NCBI RefSeq assembly: GCF_000247815.1
Contig: NC_021686.1
Coordinates: 13,568,218-13,632,217 of the forward strand
DNA: 64,000 nucleotides
Origin: Ficedula albicollis
Lineage: Eukaryota > Chordata > Aves > Passeriformes > Muscicapidae
Direction: 5' to 3'
Positions 16,167 through 31,122 of the stretch are shown one piece after another. The position numbers and the translations under genes were made by a program. The notes below the pieces were generated by a model that worked only from the letters and a program-made list of their open reading frames with translations, was not told the DNA's origin and did not search any database. Within the stretch, counting starts at the first letter, position 1. The number at the start of each line of letters is the position of its first letter.

Positions 16167-16649
16167 AATGGTATACCTATGCATAATTTTCTAGACGTTT
16201 CTTGGTTTATGTTCCCCAACCTCCCCCGTAATTTAAAGCATTACATAAAAGAAAAAAAAAAAAAGAGAGAAAAAAAAAGAGAGATGTGCGTAAACAAATC
16301 ATAGGATATCCATGCAAAAATCCTTTTTTTTTTTTCTTTAAGACTTATGCCAGTTGCCTACTAGTGATATTGTGTTAGCAATTGTCATTCTTATCAGTAT
16401 ACAGATACTTTTATTTCACATGTGGAGCTGTGTGAAATGTACAAATTCTTGTATCTGCATTGTATAATGTCATGGTGGCATGGGAATTACCTTGCTGCAA
16501 ATATTTGAACAAAACCTAAAATTCTTTATTTTTGGTAAAATGTTATGCTTTATGTGTATTCAACAGAAATATGTGTTTTTGTAAAGGTGAAGTTTGTATT
16601 TTTATCTAAAAATTAACAGTTTTATATACCTGAGAAAGCCTGCTATGTT

Positions 16650-16658
16650 TTCTTGAAC

Positions 16659-16730
<72 letters not shown>

Positions 16731-16780
16731 TTCTTGAACCAAAAAAAAAAAAAAAAAAAAGAAAAAAAGAAAAAAAAAAA
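16650..16780. repeat. A-run / 36-base C-run / duplicated flank / A-run
   Basis: The sequence ttcttgaacc (16650-16659) is followed by 35 A, then 36 C (16695-16730), then exactly ttcttgaacc again (16731-16740) and another A-rich run. The same ten bases plus A run on both sides of the C run is the mark of one locus represented twice. It is the clearest evidence that the C runs in this region come from failed reading or joining of sequence. Confidence 0.85.
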
Positions 16781-18082
<1,302 letters not shown>

Positions 18083-20799
18083 GTCTAAAGGATATCTAAT
18101 GAAAGAAAAAAACCAAACATATATCCATTAAAATCATGTAGATGAAAAGCATTGCGACCCACTCAGACACTGTGCAGGTGTGAAAGGATGTCAAAGTCAC
18201 TTAAGTGGAATAGTTTGCAAAACAACTCTTGGAAAGAGTCCTGTGGTTGGACTGGCATGAGAAGGTTGTGTTTGGGTTTGTGGGCCAGCTCCTTGGGAGT
18301 GACTCCCCTGGGCATCCTGGAGCTCTGATTTACATCACGGGGCAGTCTGGCCTTGTAGCAAAGTCTTGAAACAAAGCAAACGGAGAGGTTTTGTTGATGC
18401 CAGCAAATAAATGTGTTATGCCAAATTCAGCACACCAGGAGAGAGTGAAGACCGAATGGGGACTTTTCCAGTAGCTGCTTGTTTGAGACTTGTAGTCTTG
18501 AGTTAATTTTGTTACGAGGAATGAAACGCACACGAGTCTTTGTTGTCAAGCACAGTGTTCATACAGCATGCGGCAGAAAACACAAAAATCTCAGGGCTAT
18601 GTTCTCAGCTACTATAAATTGGCAAATGTTTCTGACTTCAGATGCCCCCAAGCTAATTTACATCAGATGAGGATGCAGTCCATGGCTGTTCAATTGCGAG
18701 GAGTAGTGTCACAACGTGAGCATCACTTCCTGCAGTCCAGCTGAGCTCTCACTCGCCAGGTTGTGGGATTAGTCCTCCTTCAAAGTGGCAGATACAACCA
18801 GAAGGAACAGTGACACTAAAGGTTGTGACACGGGAGTCACAATTAATTCAAAGTTAAGTTGGACATTTCAAGGGCCATATCCTCAGCTGGTGTAAATCAC
18901 CACCACTCCGTTGCCTGCAATGGAGCTGTACCAGCTTACACCACTTGAGGGGCTGGTCCCTCATTCTTGCTCATCCCTTCCACTCCTCGGTCCCGCAGGG
19001 ATCTCAGATTGTCGTGTACGGTTAATGTAATCCTGTGTTCTCTAATTAATACTTAAGCACAATAAGTGAATATAAGAATGAGTGTCAGACTTAACTTTGA
19101 ATGTCCAAGCTCTGAAATGGTTTGTTTCACCATTGTGGCTGTAAATTAAACAGTTCTCTGTGCATTCGTGAATGCCGTGTCATATCTTCTTCTGCTGTCT
19201 GCTGGAGGTGGACTCCCTCTGGATTCCTAATGTGCTGCATTTGGAGTGTTACAGGGAAGGGTGTGAGCAATTGGAGCCACAAGATATCTGATGGACAGCT
19301 CTGTTATTTGTGGGGTGGGGGGTGAGTAGGGGGCTTAATGGAGCTGAGGATGGTGGTTGTCAAAAGTTGCACTTCCATGCAATGCTTTAACACCTTGTTG
19401 GTTTTGTCTTTCCACGTTGAAGGCAGCAGGCAGCAGTTTGGGGATGAAATGTTTTCCTGTTTTATGTTCTGCACTCATTTCCTCTGTCCAGGGATCCGGA
19501 ACTTCTTGGTCTGATTATATCTTTTTCTGAGGTCTTGTCTGATCAGAAAAGACACACAGAGAGGACTGCCCAAACCCAGTCTCAGCATTACTATATGGTG
19601 TACAGTCACTGATTCTTTAGTCGATTCATTGCATTTAATTCAGTGCTTCATCTTTCCAGACCTGTCCTTCAGTTTCTTTTGTTGAGTGAAACCAAGGATT
19701 GTGTGCCAGTTTGCTTTCCTTTTCTCCTGTCCTCTGCCCTGCCTGGCATTGCTTTGTTAAGCAGTGGACGGTAACTGCAGGCAGTTGCTCCTCTCCCAGG
19801 TTCCCAGGTAGCTCCAGCACTTTGGCTTTAGACTTTTTACTCTTGCTTGAAACAGCATCCTCCTTCCACTGGGCTTCAGCACTCCACTTATGAGGTTCTC
19901 TTGCCTGTCCAACTCAGGTCCATGTTGCCTTTCTGTGGGCTGTTTTCCAACTATTCTCTGCCTGACTTTCCCATCCCTCTTGTTTCTGTCTCTCAGAAAT
20001 GATTTTCCCTTCCTAAGACGTGTCTTGTATCTGTTTTCTCTCCTCCTGCCTGGCAGAACAGCCTTTCATCTGTAGGTCTCCAATTCAGTTGGTTTATCTA
20101 GGCATGTGCCCTGAGATCTTCTCTCCCAGACCCACAGGCCTATAACTGACCCCTGACATGAAAGGCAAATGCTTTAGAGAAAAAGATTCATCTTTGCATT
20201 TGGGAAAATACTACTGAGGACTCTTTGCTAAAGTGCTGTCCAATTCCAGCAGCAGCAATGCTGCAATAGTGGCATTGAAACTGTTCCAGACATCTGACAG
20301 TTTAATTAGGATCAGTGGCCCCATTTATGTTTTAATTTGAAAGTTTCAGATTTTATTTTGAAGTTTCAAAACTACCTCAGATTTGCAGGCTCATATTTTA
20401 CTGTGAATCAAGGGAAATCATGTTTGTAGGTCCCTCCTATGGCTTTGAAAATGTTCTGGGTATTATTCTGACTCACTTGGGCTGCTGAAAAACAGACACC
20501 ATGTAGGGGTTTTGAATGAAGTAATTTTCTTGGTGTTTCGCAGATCTCAGAGTCAGGTCAACTCGTAGGAATCCCACTTAAATTTCCTTTAATTCCAGGT
20601 ACAAAGCCTATCAGTGTTGCATTCCTCAAAAATCAGCCTATGTTTTGTGTTTATTACTCAATTTAATTACTGTCTGCGTTCCCACATTTTATTAGCAAGG
20701 CATTATCCCGTGTCTGAGCTTTTCTGTGCTGCTCTTTGCTGTAGCATCTCTGTGACACAGCCTTGGGCTGGTTTGTATTCCTATCTCCTCTGAAATAAA
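18083..20799. other. Intergenic DNA 3' of PDGFA
   Basis: No gene is recognised. The stretch contains one palindromic element (18872-18960). A 14-base inverted pair, attcaaagttaagt at 18846-18859 and its complement at 19089-19102, surrounds that element. Open frames are short and lack protein-like features. Confidence 0.6.
18872..18960. repeat. Old palindromic repeat
   Basis: The left half, gggccatatcctcagctggt and on, is an imperfect reverse complement of the right half ending ttgaggggctggtccc. The arms are about 40 bases and the centre is near 18,916. I recognise the general pattern (cctcagctggtgtaaat with its mirror, around an atgg core) from old dispersed palindromic repeats of amniotes, but I cannot name the family with certainty. 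Confidence 0.55.
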
Positions 20800-20938
20800 G
20801 AACTATTGTTATCCCATTTTAGGCGAGACCGAGGCATGGAGAAAAGCCTGTGCAAGGTCATACAGCAAGGCTGTGGCAGAACCAGGGAGAGGACTCAGAT
20901 CTGAGTGCTCATCCAGTGCCCTAAATCACACGACCATC
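20800..20938 (-). mobile_element. MIR SINE fragment
   Basis: Read in this direction the stretch matches the reverse complement of the MIR consensus in order: ttgttatcccattttaggcg (from the ATGGGG-type 3' part), a gaggcatggagaaa block, gtgcaaggtcatacagcaag, tggcagaaccaggga, and ctcagatctgagtgctcatc. MIR is an ancient tRNA-derived element mobilised by L2 before the amniote split, so in a bird it should be this diverged. Confidence 0.75.
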
Positions 20939-23900
20939 TTCCCTTTCCAAGAATGAATCCTTGCACCCTTAGAGCTAAATACTGAAAAGACTGAGGGTAA
21001 GTCATTTTGCCTAATTACTGTGCATCAGATACATGATCAAAAGTCAGTGCCATATTGTCAGAGGACGTAGTGATTGATGAAAATCCATCTTTCTGCCCAG
21101 ACAATTATGCAGCCTTTTATCCTATCATGAGCCAGTCATTTCCTGCTTCTCTTAGGAGTCAGCCTTTCATGACTTACAGTCAAAATTATGCACATAGAAC
21201 AAGACTCAGATTTTATGGGAATTTACCAAAAATTCAGTAGACAATTTTCATTCTCCTTTAGTTCAATGTCATTCCTTCCTTTTATGGTGTGGGTAACATT
21301 TCCATGGGGAACTCTTTTTATCATGGGCCCAATCTGAAATTTTTTTCCCAGGCCCTAACATGGAAAAACACTTTAAGAGATGCCTGTGTTTGCTCTTCTT
21401 CAAACTGGTGCCTGAGCATGCTCCTAGGTTTGGACAAACATCCCATTGACCTCAGGCAAATGGAGCAGAGTTGATGCTTTATTTTTTAATTATTGTGTGC
21501 CTTCCTGACACAGGATCCCAGTTGTGGGCTGGGGGTCTTTGTGCTCTCAGAGTGTGGAAGAATTTTGTAAGCAACCCCAGAGATGAAGTAACAATACTTG
21601 TATATACAGCTAGGAAAACAGCTGAGGGTCTACCACTCCTGCTTCCATGGAGGTTGCCATTTTGAATTACGTATTTTGGGGAAAATATTTTTTTTGTATG
21701 GGTGGATTCAGGACTGCAGTTGCTAATGCCAGTGAGCCCCTTGCAGATATCTGTTTGGGTACCTGAGGATATAGTTTGAAAACTCACAGTTCTACTGATA
21801 ACAGACAAATTTGAGATGGCAGAAATCAATGTGAAATTTGGCAGCTTTTGGTTTAAGGCAAAAAAAGAAAAAGGTTTAGAAGGTAGAATAACAAGACCAA
21901 AGGCTCAATCATTCTTTTTTTTTTTCAGTTGTGGCATGCCAGCTGTCCCTTTAGTCATTCTAATTACTTGCTGCATCAGTCTAAAGTATGTGCTGAAGTA
22001 GCTCAGAATCACTACAACATGTGAAAAGTTAGGACTGGTTCTTGTTGAACTGCTGCCTATTACCATGGCATATGACTATGAGGTGGGGCCCACAATCACA
22101 GTTGTAAATCAAAGAACAAGTCATAGGTTAGGTTCTGTTTTCCTTAGATATTGTCTCTAAGTTTGCTTTCTGTATGCTGGTCTCGAGAGACATTTAGTGA
22201 GCTTTCCAATTAGGTGGAAAGTCATGAATACCTCTTTCCCAACCTGAAGGTAAGGAAGTGCTAACTCTTAGTCTAGCTCATAATCAATGGATGAAATTCT
22301 GGGAGCATCCTGGTGACAAAATTTCTTGAAATCACTTGAAGATTTCATGTCACATTTTTCCAGGGTTACTTCTTCCCGTAGAGAGGAATAAAATAATTTA
22401 TATGTTTGACTTACTAGCAGGCCACCAAATCTGATTTGGTTTGAGTTTTGGGTGACTCAAGAATTTCTGTTTGGACTGATACCTGTGCATGCCAGATGTC
22501 TCCCAAGTTCTTAGATAAAATACACAAAGGAAGGCTCACTTGAGTGCTTCAACAGAAAAGAAGGTCACATGTGAAGGCTGGAGTAGCCCCTCAAACCAGG
22601 AAATAAAGAGCCAGGTTTGTAACAAGGTTTACACACTCATCTTCAGGTCAGACCTGGTGTTTTGGCCTCTATATACTATCTTTGATCTTGCATAATGAAG
22701 GCAACTGGGTTTACTGTCCAGCTTTGAAATTCAGAGTAGGTGCAGAAACACACAGAGGTGCAGTTGAGCCCATCATGCTTGAAATACCCTGGGATTTTGA
22801 AAAAATCTTCAATCTTGAAAGCAATCACAAATAAGTAGGAAAAAAGCATTTTAAACACTTCTGAAAATCCCACCCTGGTTTATTTGGCAGGTGAAAAAAG
22901 GATCCAGAAGAGATACTACTTCTAAGGATCATTCAGTGACAAAGTATATGCTCATAGAGAATACTCATGCTTAAATCTTTCAGCAGTTAATTATCATCTT
23001 TACAGACCATAATACTGGAATACTTCACTTATCAATGCATCAGGGCTTGGATGAACTTTGAGACGCATGAAAACAAGACACTCCTTAGGCCTGTGGTAGC
23101 TCTGTGTTCTGGTAACTGATCAACCAATTACATAATTGGTCAGGTCTCTACCTTGCCTGAGCAGATACAACTCCATTGACTTCTCTGGAGGTGACAGTTA
23201 CCTGAGAACTGACCCGAAACTCTTGCCACGAAGCAGATAATGGTTTCATATTTTGCTGTTTAGTGTTGTTGTAAAAATAGACTCATTTCCTGGAGCAGTT
23301 AGAACAAGAAAATAGGGAAAAGCAATTTCCCACAGAGACTCATCCACGCTGGAATTCACCGAGGACCCCGGATGTGAACATGTGCTGATAGAAAACATAA
23401 AACAGCAACTTTGTTTAGGGAAGCCTCTGACCTGTCAAAAATGCAGAGCATTTCTTACCAGACTTTTCCTTGGCAATTAGCGGGTAGAATTACTCATAGA
23501 AATTGTTTTGTTTGCTCACAAGGGGAGAAGTAAGACATAAATTCAAGATAGCCCCTCTTTGACCACAAGAAAGATTCTGTTCACAGAGGGCCTATGGGTG
23601 AAGTTCTGGGTGGCCTCAGCTCCCTCTGGGGATGAACTCAAACTTTTAGACCTCAGTGAAGTATGAAGGACTCCTCCAGACTTGCTGGACATCTCTAGCT
23701 GGAATTTTTTCAGCAGTCTAAGGGATTTGGGCACCCACTGTTAATTTATTTTTACGTAACTTTCAAGAAACCTCTGTTGGCTTCAGAATGTCTCTGTCTT
23801 TGTTCTGAAGAGACACTAATTTTGACCCAATGATGTCACTGTGACTTCTGCCTTCCATCTCTAGGCAGCAGCACTCAAACCTTAGGTTTCAGACATTTCA

Positions 23901-26900
23901 GATGGGAAATGATTTGACATGAAATGACATTTCAGATGTTCAAAGGGGAGTCCCCTTCACTCCGGCCATGTTTCACCTTCCCTTAGCACTTTGGCTTTAC
24001 ACATGTTTTCTGTATAAAGGTGGTGCTGGTTTAACCTGAGGACCAGGGAAGTTTCAAGAGGCCAGATTTCACCTCTGGGCTCTGCTCAGCTGCTCTTGGA
24101 GTCTGTGTGGGGCCAGGGGAGGAGGGAGAGATGCTCCAGCACTCCAGTGTGGCTGAAGGCTCCGCTCCTGGAAGTGAGCACAGTTCTTGGCCCAAACTCA
24201 CCCACTGTACAGAATTCTGCTTATAGATCTCCTTGGAGCCAGGAAGAAACTCAAAAACCTGCCCAGGTTCTGAATTCCTTTTTACTCCAGGGGATTTCCA
24301 CAGCAAAAGTGACAGAAACAATTTATCCCAGATAGAGTGGTTTCTTCAACAGGCCCTGTCGGCCTGTTGTGGAGTCAGGCAACTAATGCTCAGCTTTAAA
24401 GCCCCAAACACTGCTTTTAAATCAAAGTTTAATGGGATCTGTTTCTTCAGAGCTTGCCCAGCAGCTTGTACCCATTTGTTGTGAGCCTGCTGGCCCGTCC
24501 AGCGTGGCTGGGCTGGGCTGCAGGGCTCCCAGGGCTCTGGGCCTTGCAGCTGGGTTAGCCCAGACAAATGTTTCCCACCAGCTCTCTGCATGCTCTACCT
24601 TGTGATTCATCCAGGGACACAGTGCAAAGCCCAACTTGAGGCCTGTGAGGTGTTTCTTTGAGGTTACTTGTGCTTAAAGTTAGGCATGATCTAAGCTGGC
24701 TTGCTGAGCTGAGGCCCTGAAGAGCCCTCTGTGCTGACACAGTGCACTTCAGTCTTTTCCTCTCAAGCTTTGTCCACAGTGATGTGAGTTTCAGAAGGGT
24801 CTGAAACCTTTCAATAAACCATTCCATAGGAACGAGGGAAAGCTTTAACTATTCAATGGTTTTCTACCAGCAAGATCAGAGAACCCAGAGCTAAGCTTGC
24901 CCTCTCTGGGCCTTTCCCTTCCTTAGTTTCTTCAGCATATTTCTTTTCAAAGGCAAGTGAGAAAAAAAAATCTTAAAATGGTATCTTAAAAAGGTGGGAA
25001 ATTAAGCAGTTCATATAATCTTGATTCCTTTATCTCACTTAATTAAGGAGAAGTTTGCCAATAGTGATCTGGTATTTCCTAAAACAAGCATATATGAAGA
25101 ACATTTTGAGGAGCTTCAAAAGAATTTTCAGGCTAGATCAGGAAAAGATAAAAACAGAAGTGGAAACTTCTAATACACTTTATATTTCAGTACTTACAGG
25201 AAATACATTGTTGCATAGAATACTAATGAATTCTGCAGGAGGAGGTTTCCAAAAGAAAAATGAAATGGCACCTTCTCTATCTTAGAGAAAAGGTCTGAGG
25301 ACTTTTGCAGTTCTGACAGATATGCAGTGGAAATGTGTGGTCATGTCACCTGGAGAGAGTCTATCTCTGGCAAAAGGCTATTTGGAGTTTCAAGTGTGTA
25401 CACTATTGAATTTCTGTAGCAACTTCCTGGTGTAGCTGTGAAAAGTGATAAAGGGAATGGTAAAAGTCTATCTTGCTTTCAGTTGCCCTGTTCTACACCC
25501 CAGAGGACAGAAATGCTGCCCTGTGTTGTAGGTGGCTCCAGGGAGCACGGCAGGAGTGGCTAAGGATGAGCACAGAATGTTGGTGCTGATGTTGCCAACC
25601 AGGTTGTGAGGCCAGCAAAGTGAAAATAGCAGCATGGATACCCCAATACACCAGTGACACTGGTCTGGAAAAATTATTATTTGACAGAGTCTTAATTAAC
25701 TCAAGTGAAGAAGTAATTCTAAAATCCCGATTTTGGAATCCCAGAGAGTTAATGCTCTCAGAAAGGACGTGATACAGGATTGTTTCACATTTATAAAGCA
25801 CACAGAAATCCTAGGTAACAGGTAACAGTTTTGTACTGTTTGGAGAGCCTTCTGGTGTTAGCAAAGCTCTTTGTGCTGCCTTAAGAGTGGAGGGTTTGCA
25901 CCCTAGGCTTGGCTCAAGTGTTCAGGCATGAACATATTTTAGACAGCAAGGCATTTCCATCAGGACTGAAGCACGCGGACATTTTTTTCTTTTGTACAGC
26001 AAGATATTTAAATATGGGGTTAGTAGGTCTTAGTATCTTCAGGTATCCCAGATCCTTCTAAGCCTGTGGTCACTGGAAGGCTGTCTGGCTGGAAATCCAG
26101 AGGCCTCTGCCATTGTGAAAGATTCTACTCTTGCTTGGAAGTGAGATTTGGATTCCTGAGTTACGAAGATGCTTTTGCAATTGTTGTATCTGTCTTTCTG
26201 CTTCTTTATAAATCAACCTGCTTGGCCTGAACTGAATGTTTAAATAATAAACAGCTAAAAGACGATCTGATGGCTTCCTTCTGAGTGTTTCCCTTAGGGA
26301 GCCCTTGGGATCCCATGGCATCTGCCCTGACCTTAAGGACCTGCTTTTGGGAGGCATTTTTTTGCAATGCTAACAAACCTCACATTTTAACTAGCTGTTA
26401 AATAAGCCAGTCAGTGGTAACTATTCAGGACAAGGATTAGGAGAATATTCTTGCTGGCATACAAGATGGCTCTGTCCATGTGCTGGCCAGGGATGAAGGG
26501 CTGGAAAACTGTGTGGTGGAAGAGACTATTAATGTGATTTTCCACAACTTTCCTTGCAGCTGCATTTTTGAGAGGAGAGAGAGAGAGATGGCTAGGCTTG
26601 CAGTAACATGTTGTGCCGTCATAAATGCTACAGCCACCATCTGTTTCCAGCCCACGACTTGAAAGAAAACTGAGCAGTAATCTCATAATTCACATGAGCG
26701 TTTTACACTTGTGAACCCTTCCCAACCTTTGTCTAATAATGAGGGGAGTGCATGGTGCTAAGTTTTGTATTTTTCCTGTACGTATTAGTGTTTATTTGTA
26801 TGTCTTTTCCTGTTTTGTTGTTTTGTGGGTTTTTTTTTTTTCCAGGAAAAAAGAAAATTCACTGGTCGGAAAATCAGACCAGTTCCACAGTCAAAAGAGA

Positions 26901-29900
26901 CATAATAAAGGCAAAATCCCCAATTCTATTGATCTTGCTGGCAAAATTCTCCTGGAGGAGGTGCATTTAACATTCCTCAGTGTGTCTGTCTTAGTTACTT
27001 GTTGATTAAAAGAAAGAGAGACATTAGAAAGTGAAGAGGCAGGTTGCTGAACTGCCCTTTCCCTGCAGAAACAGAGCTGCTACAAGAGCTGGACATGCGC
27101 ATTTTGAACTGAACCATCAGACAGGATGGTAATGGTAGGTTGGATTTTAATGAAAACAGATTCTTCTGCTAATCTTCGCTTGGGGCTGGCCCTCGGCAGG
27201 ATTAAGGATCCCACCTGCTGTGCCAAAGACATGCTCAGGTTCGGGGCTGCTGGTGGGTGGGAAGAGCACAAATATCTGAGAGTGACTCTGGTGAGCAATC
27301 CCAGTCTGTCCTGGTGCAGTGCCCTCAGGGAAGCCAAAGAGTTGAGATCATTTAGTTGATGGAAATACTGCTCCCCTCCGGCCTGCAAAGCACGGCTGAG
27401 CATCATTAAGGATTTCTTTCTGGCTGCTCTTCCAAACCAAGGGCTGCTGTGTCTCCCGGCCTCCTCTCACCTTTGGACCCAATTTGCACACCTCCTCCTA
27501 CCACAGCTCAATGAACTCCTGCTCTCCTCTGGCCTTAGGAACAATGGCTTTCATCATCCCTTCCACACTGCAGAGCAGTTTAAGGATGAAAGGGCTTCTC
27601 ATTTCATATATCCCACTGCTGCTAGAACTATAAATCACCGATGGACTGAATTTATAGCCAACTGCTACTGCAAACAAGTGAAATTTATTTTGTGTTGTCA
27701 TATGTATGGTCAAGCTGTCCAAAAAGCTGCCAAACAAAGAACTGAGCTGCTGCTGAACAACCCATTCAATCTATTCTCATTTTATTTAAAAATAATAAGT
27801 AATTGTCAATTAAAGGAACTTATTTTGACATGTGCGACCTGCTGGGTGATCTGCAGTACCTTCAGGATATGTCTGTAAGTGGAAGATAGCTGCTAGCTTT
27901 TGCCAGGCCCAGCAGATATGACATGAAGTTCCACCAAGAAAAGGTTTGTGGGCTCACTAGGGTTGGGGACAGGTTGATGGCCACCTCCTTTTTTAGCATT
28001 ACTTGCTCTTCTGAGAGTGTTTGGTCAGGTAGCCCAGGGGTTGCAGTGACTTCTGCTTGAATCAGTGACAAATTTTCATTGATCTGTACAGAGCAGTGTC
28101 CCTTATTCTGTCTCAGTTTGCTGACAGGTGGATTGTTGGTGGTCTCTGGGGTCTGGAAAGCTGGCCTGTGCCTATTTTGGTGCCTTGTGATGGCGATGAG
28201 CTAAAAATGAGGGAGTAGAACCTCTTCAAGCTGCTGGGGTCTGAATCACATATTTCTGTATGATTTACTTACAGGGCCGACGAGCCTGAAAGGTTGTTTT
28301 TGTATTTTACCCATTAATTAGCTGGGGGTGTTGGGAGCTGTCATATTGACCCTGCTCACTCCTGTTGTCCGGCTGGATTCAATCCCTGCAGCCTCCCACC
28401 CCCTTGTGTGTAGTTTATGGCCACATCTGGAGTGTCTCCCTGCACACGTGCTGCTAGGAGCCTCCTCCCTGCTGGCACAAACCTCATGGCTTTTGGGGTC
28501 TGTGGGGTGACTGCCATCCTTCCCAACACTTGTTTTTCCATGAGAGGGAAAGAGAGGAGGGGTACCGGAAGGGCAGTGGCAGGGAAGGCCTCTGACACGA
28601 AATTCCCAGGAACAGGATTTGCACATTTTATGACCGTTCAGATGGAAATGCAGTGGAACTGAATTATTCCTCCTTAATCCTGCTTTCTCACTTTCCTCCC
28701 AGCAGCCTCTTCCCCTGCAGTTTAGGTAATGCAGAAGCTTATAAACAAATCCCACCGCTTGAAAAATAGCAGAGGGGGGGGAAGAAAAGGGACCTGGGTT
28801 AGGACTGTGATGGATAGACAGGTGGAAGGCAGGCACCAGAAGGGAGGATGAATGGTAAAAGCCTTTGATGGAAACACTAAAGAGCTATTGAAAATCCAAG
28901 GGGTGGGGGGAGGGAGGAGAAAGAATAGCAGGAGGAGGGAAAGCAAGGGAGTCGTGCCCCCGTCCCCCCGCCCTCTTTCTCAGGATGTTGAAAGTATTTG
29001 TCCTTCGTTACAAAATGATTGAACTGCCGCCAGGCCAGGCCACCCTTCCAGCCATTGCACTGGGAAACTGGCACTTCTGAAAGCCTTGTCGCCTCTCAAA
29101 TTTTATAGCTTTCCCTTTTTGTGGGAGTTTTTGTGTTGTGCTATTTGCAGGATTGTTTTCAGATTTGCTGCGTATCAAAGAAACTATGTTTTGTTTTTGT
29201 TGCTCTGACAAACACAGAATCCAGGTAATGAAAAGAAAAATTAAAAAATAAAGGCACATTTTTATCAGAAAACACAGCTGTCTGCCTTTTATTGAGTCAG
29301 AATTTCATGCATTTGGTATTCACACTGTGAATTTGGTTTACCTCTAGTGCTTTTTGGAGGAAGAATTTCATCCTACAAATAGAACTTCTGCTTAACTAAT
29401 GTCTCTGTGTGCACAAAAGTGGTGCCTGTTCTTCAGAGTCAGAGAAGAGAGGATCACCGTGTTCTGTCTTAATTAAAATGGATTTTGCATCATGTCCATG
29501 TTGACAACAGTGGGAAAAAATAATCTTTCCCCTTTTCAGAATGGTTCCTGAAGCTCTGCAATGTCTTTGACCTGCAGGATCTACAGATGGAAAAAACTGT
29601 TGAAGATCTGAGTACGAGACTGTTCCTGCTGCCAGAGGCTGTATTTGTACCGTGTATTTATATGTGCATGTATTTTTATAAGCCTGATGCTCGGGAAGGA
29701 CTGGAGCCGTGTGTGTTCTTAATTAGATTTGGAGGTCTGTAGATGCAGCATCCACCCAGATTCTTGTTACCAGAGGACCCAGGGCTGTTACCCAGGACCC
29801 CAGACTGGGGTCTGCCCAGTGCCACTCACATGTCAGAGGGGTCAGAGGGGGAGCTGGTGGTGCCCTGGCCAGGGGGTGACCAGGGCTGCTCCTGATCAGG

Positions 29901-31065
29901 TGCCTGCTCTGTGTGTGGGGAGAGTGCTCCTGTGCCATCATCTGTGTCATCCTCACTGCAGCCCCAAGGGCACTTTTCTGAGTACACAGGGCAGACAGGC
30001 AGCTGTCTGTTGCCTCCAGGATTAGATCCTGGGATTAGGTCTCTGATGGGCCATGCCATATAATTAAAATAGTCCTGGAAGAGCAGAGAGGCAACGTGCC
30101 ACCCATACACAGCTGAATACTGGGAGGCTGTGCTTGCTCACAGACCCACTGCAGCTGAAAGCAAATCTTTCCACTAACATAATTTACAATAGCAATTTCC
30201 ACCTAAACATCTCCAGCACTTGGTTATATTCATGAGCTTGCAGTGGCCTGAGAGGTAACACTGCCTTTGTCCCCAATTCCAAAGGAGCAGAAAGGGTAAA
30301 TGGTTCACTCAAGGTTAGATGGGAGTCACTGGAGCTGGTGCTCTACTCTCCTGCCTTCAAAGGAATTTGCTGTGGTGACCAAAGCAAACAGCCCCTGCTG
30401 TTACCACGCCGGACTGTGGCGTGTCACTCGCACTTTGTATCTGTGATGCTGTGTCTGGGTAGGTATCACTGTCCTTGTGAACCAACTTTTAGTTCTGGAG
30501 CGTGGGTGAGCACTTGTCGTCATGCCAGGATGACACAAAGTCTAGAAATTATGATGGCAATTCAGGTCATGGGATAAAGGGGGAAAAATGCTGTCTCAGA
30601 AGTGTCCCCATCTGGTGTCACTGCTGGCGATTATTAAGATGCAGGACATGACTGTGACAAAGATCAGGTTGTAGCTGATATGAATCATGCCTTGAAATAA
30701 CACTTTCCTTCTTACATTGTGAAAATTACAGCAGTATGGGAAGTGAGGGAAAATGGGATTTCCCTGGAGGTTAAAGATTTTCCTTTAATCAGCTTTCATA
30801 ATGTTAATTAAATGTTTGGAACAATGGCTGAGTCCTGGGATCCGCCCGCTCTTGCATAACTATCTCACAATGCCGATTTCACTTTCATGTTTATTTGCCA
30901 GCACGATTCCAAGTGAGAGCTGAGCAAGATCTCTGCACCAAGGAGCTCCTTGGGGGTTTGGGAGAACTCACCTCCCTCTCTCACCTCTCCTGGGGAGACA
31001 AGACTCCAACTCTCCCCTCCCAAGGAGGAGCAGCCTAGAGGGATCAACTTTGTCTGTCATCATCA
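20939..31065. other. Intergenic DNA, no gene recognised
   Basis: These 10 kb carry only short, chance-like open frames. The longest is 172 codons on the minus strand at 28318-28836 and lacks protein features. Purine-rich strands near 28.7-28.95 kb explain some stop-free frames on the opposite strand. A faint MIR-like segment is possible near 30,265-30,330. Confidence 0.6.
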
Positions 31066-31122
31066 CCCCATCTGCAAATGGGGCTAATAAAAACTTACTG
31101 GTATTTTGAGGCTGGTGCATAT
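31066..31122 (+). mobile_element. MIR SINE 3' fragment
   Basis: The sequence ccccatctgcaaatggggc followed by taataaaaacttactgg and ttttgaggc matches the 3' part of MIR (cccatctgtaaaatgggg, then taataatacctac and ttgtgagg) in the plus direction. Only about 55 bases survive. Confidence 0.6.

Larger units (their letters stand above)
15423..16659 (+). other. PDGFA: PDGFA 3' UTR
   Basis: The 3' UTR is recognisable by its similarity, from memory, to the human PDGFA 3' UTR along most of its length. Matching pieces include ggatgtacatgg, acattcctgaacctactat, the stretch around ttgtttaatgtgacatcaaa, a T run followed by acaccataaagtgattatt, the segment around aatgagatgtattaaaa, attctttatttttggtaaa, and the final tatacctgaga and gcctgctatgtt. 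The human transcript, as I recall it, ends soon after the last of these at an A-rich stretch, and here an A run begins at 16660. Short open frames inside it are not genes. Such strong 3' UTR conservation suggests post-transcriptional control, but I cannot assign specific sites. Confidence 0.85.

Noticed and set aside
28318..28836. 172-codon minus-strand open frame
   Set aside because: Composition is chance-like, there is no domain or motif, and there is no plausible splice or promoter context.
30265..30330. Possible MIR fragment (and another at 34,990-35,060)
   Set aside because: Only scattered short matches to the reverse MIR consensus; too weak to list without an alignment.
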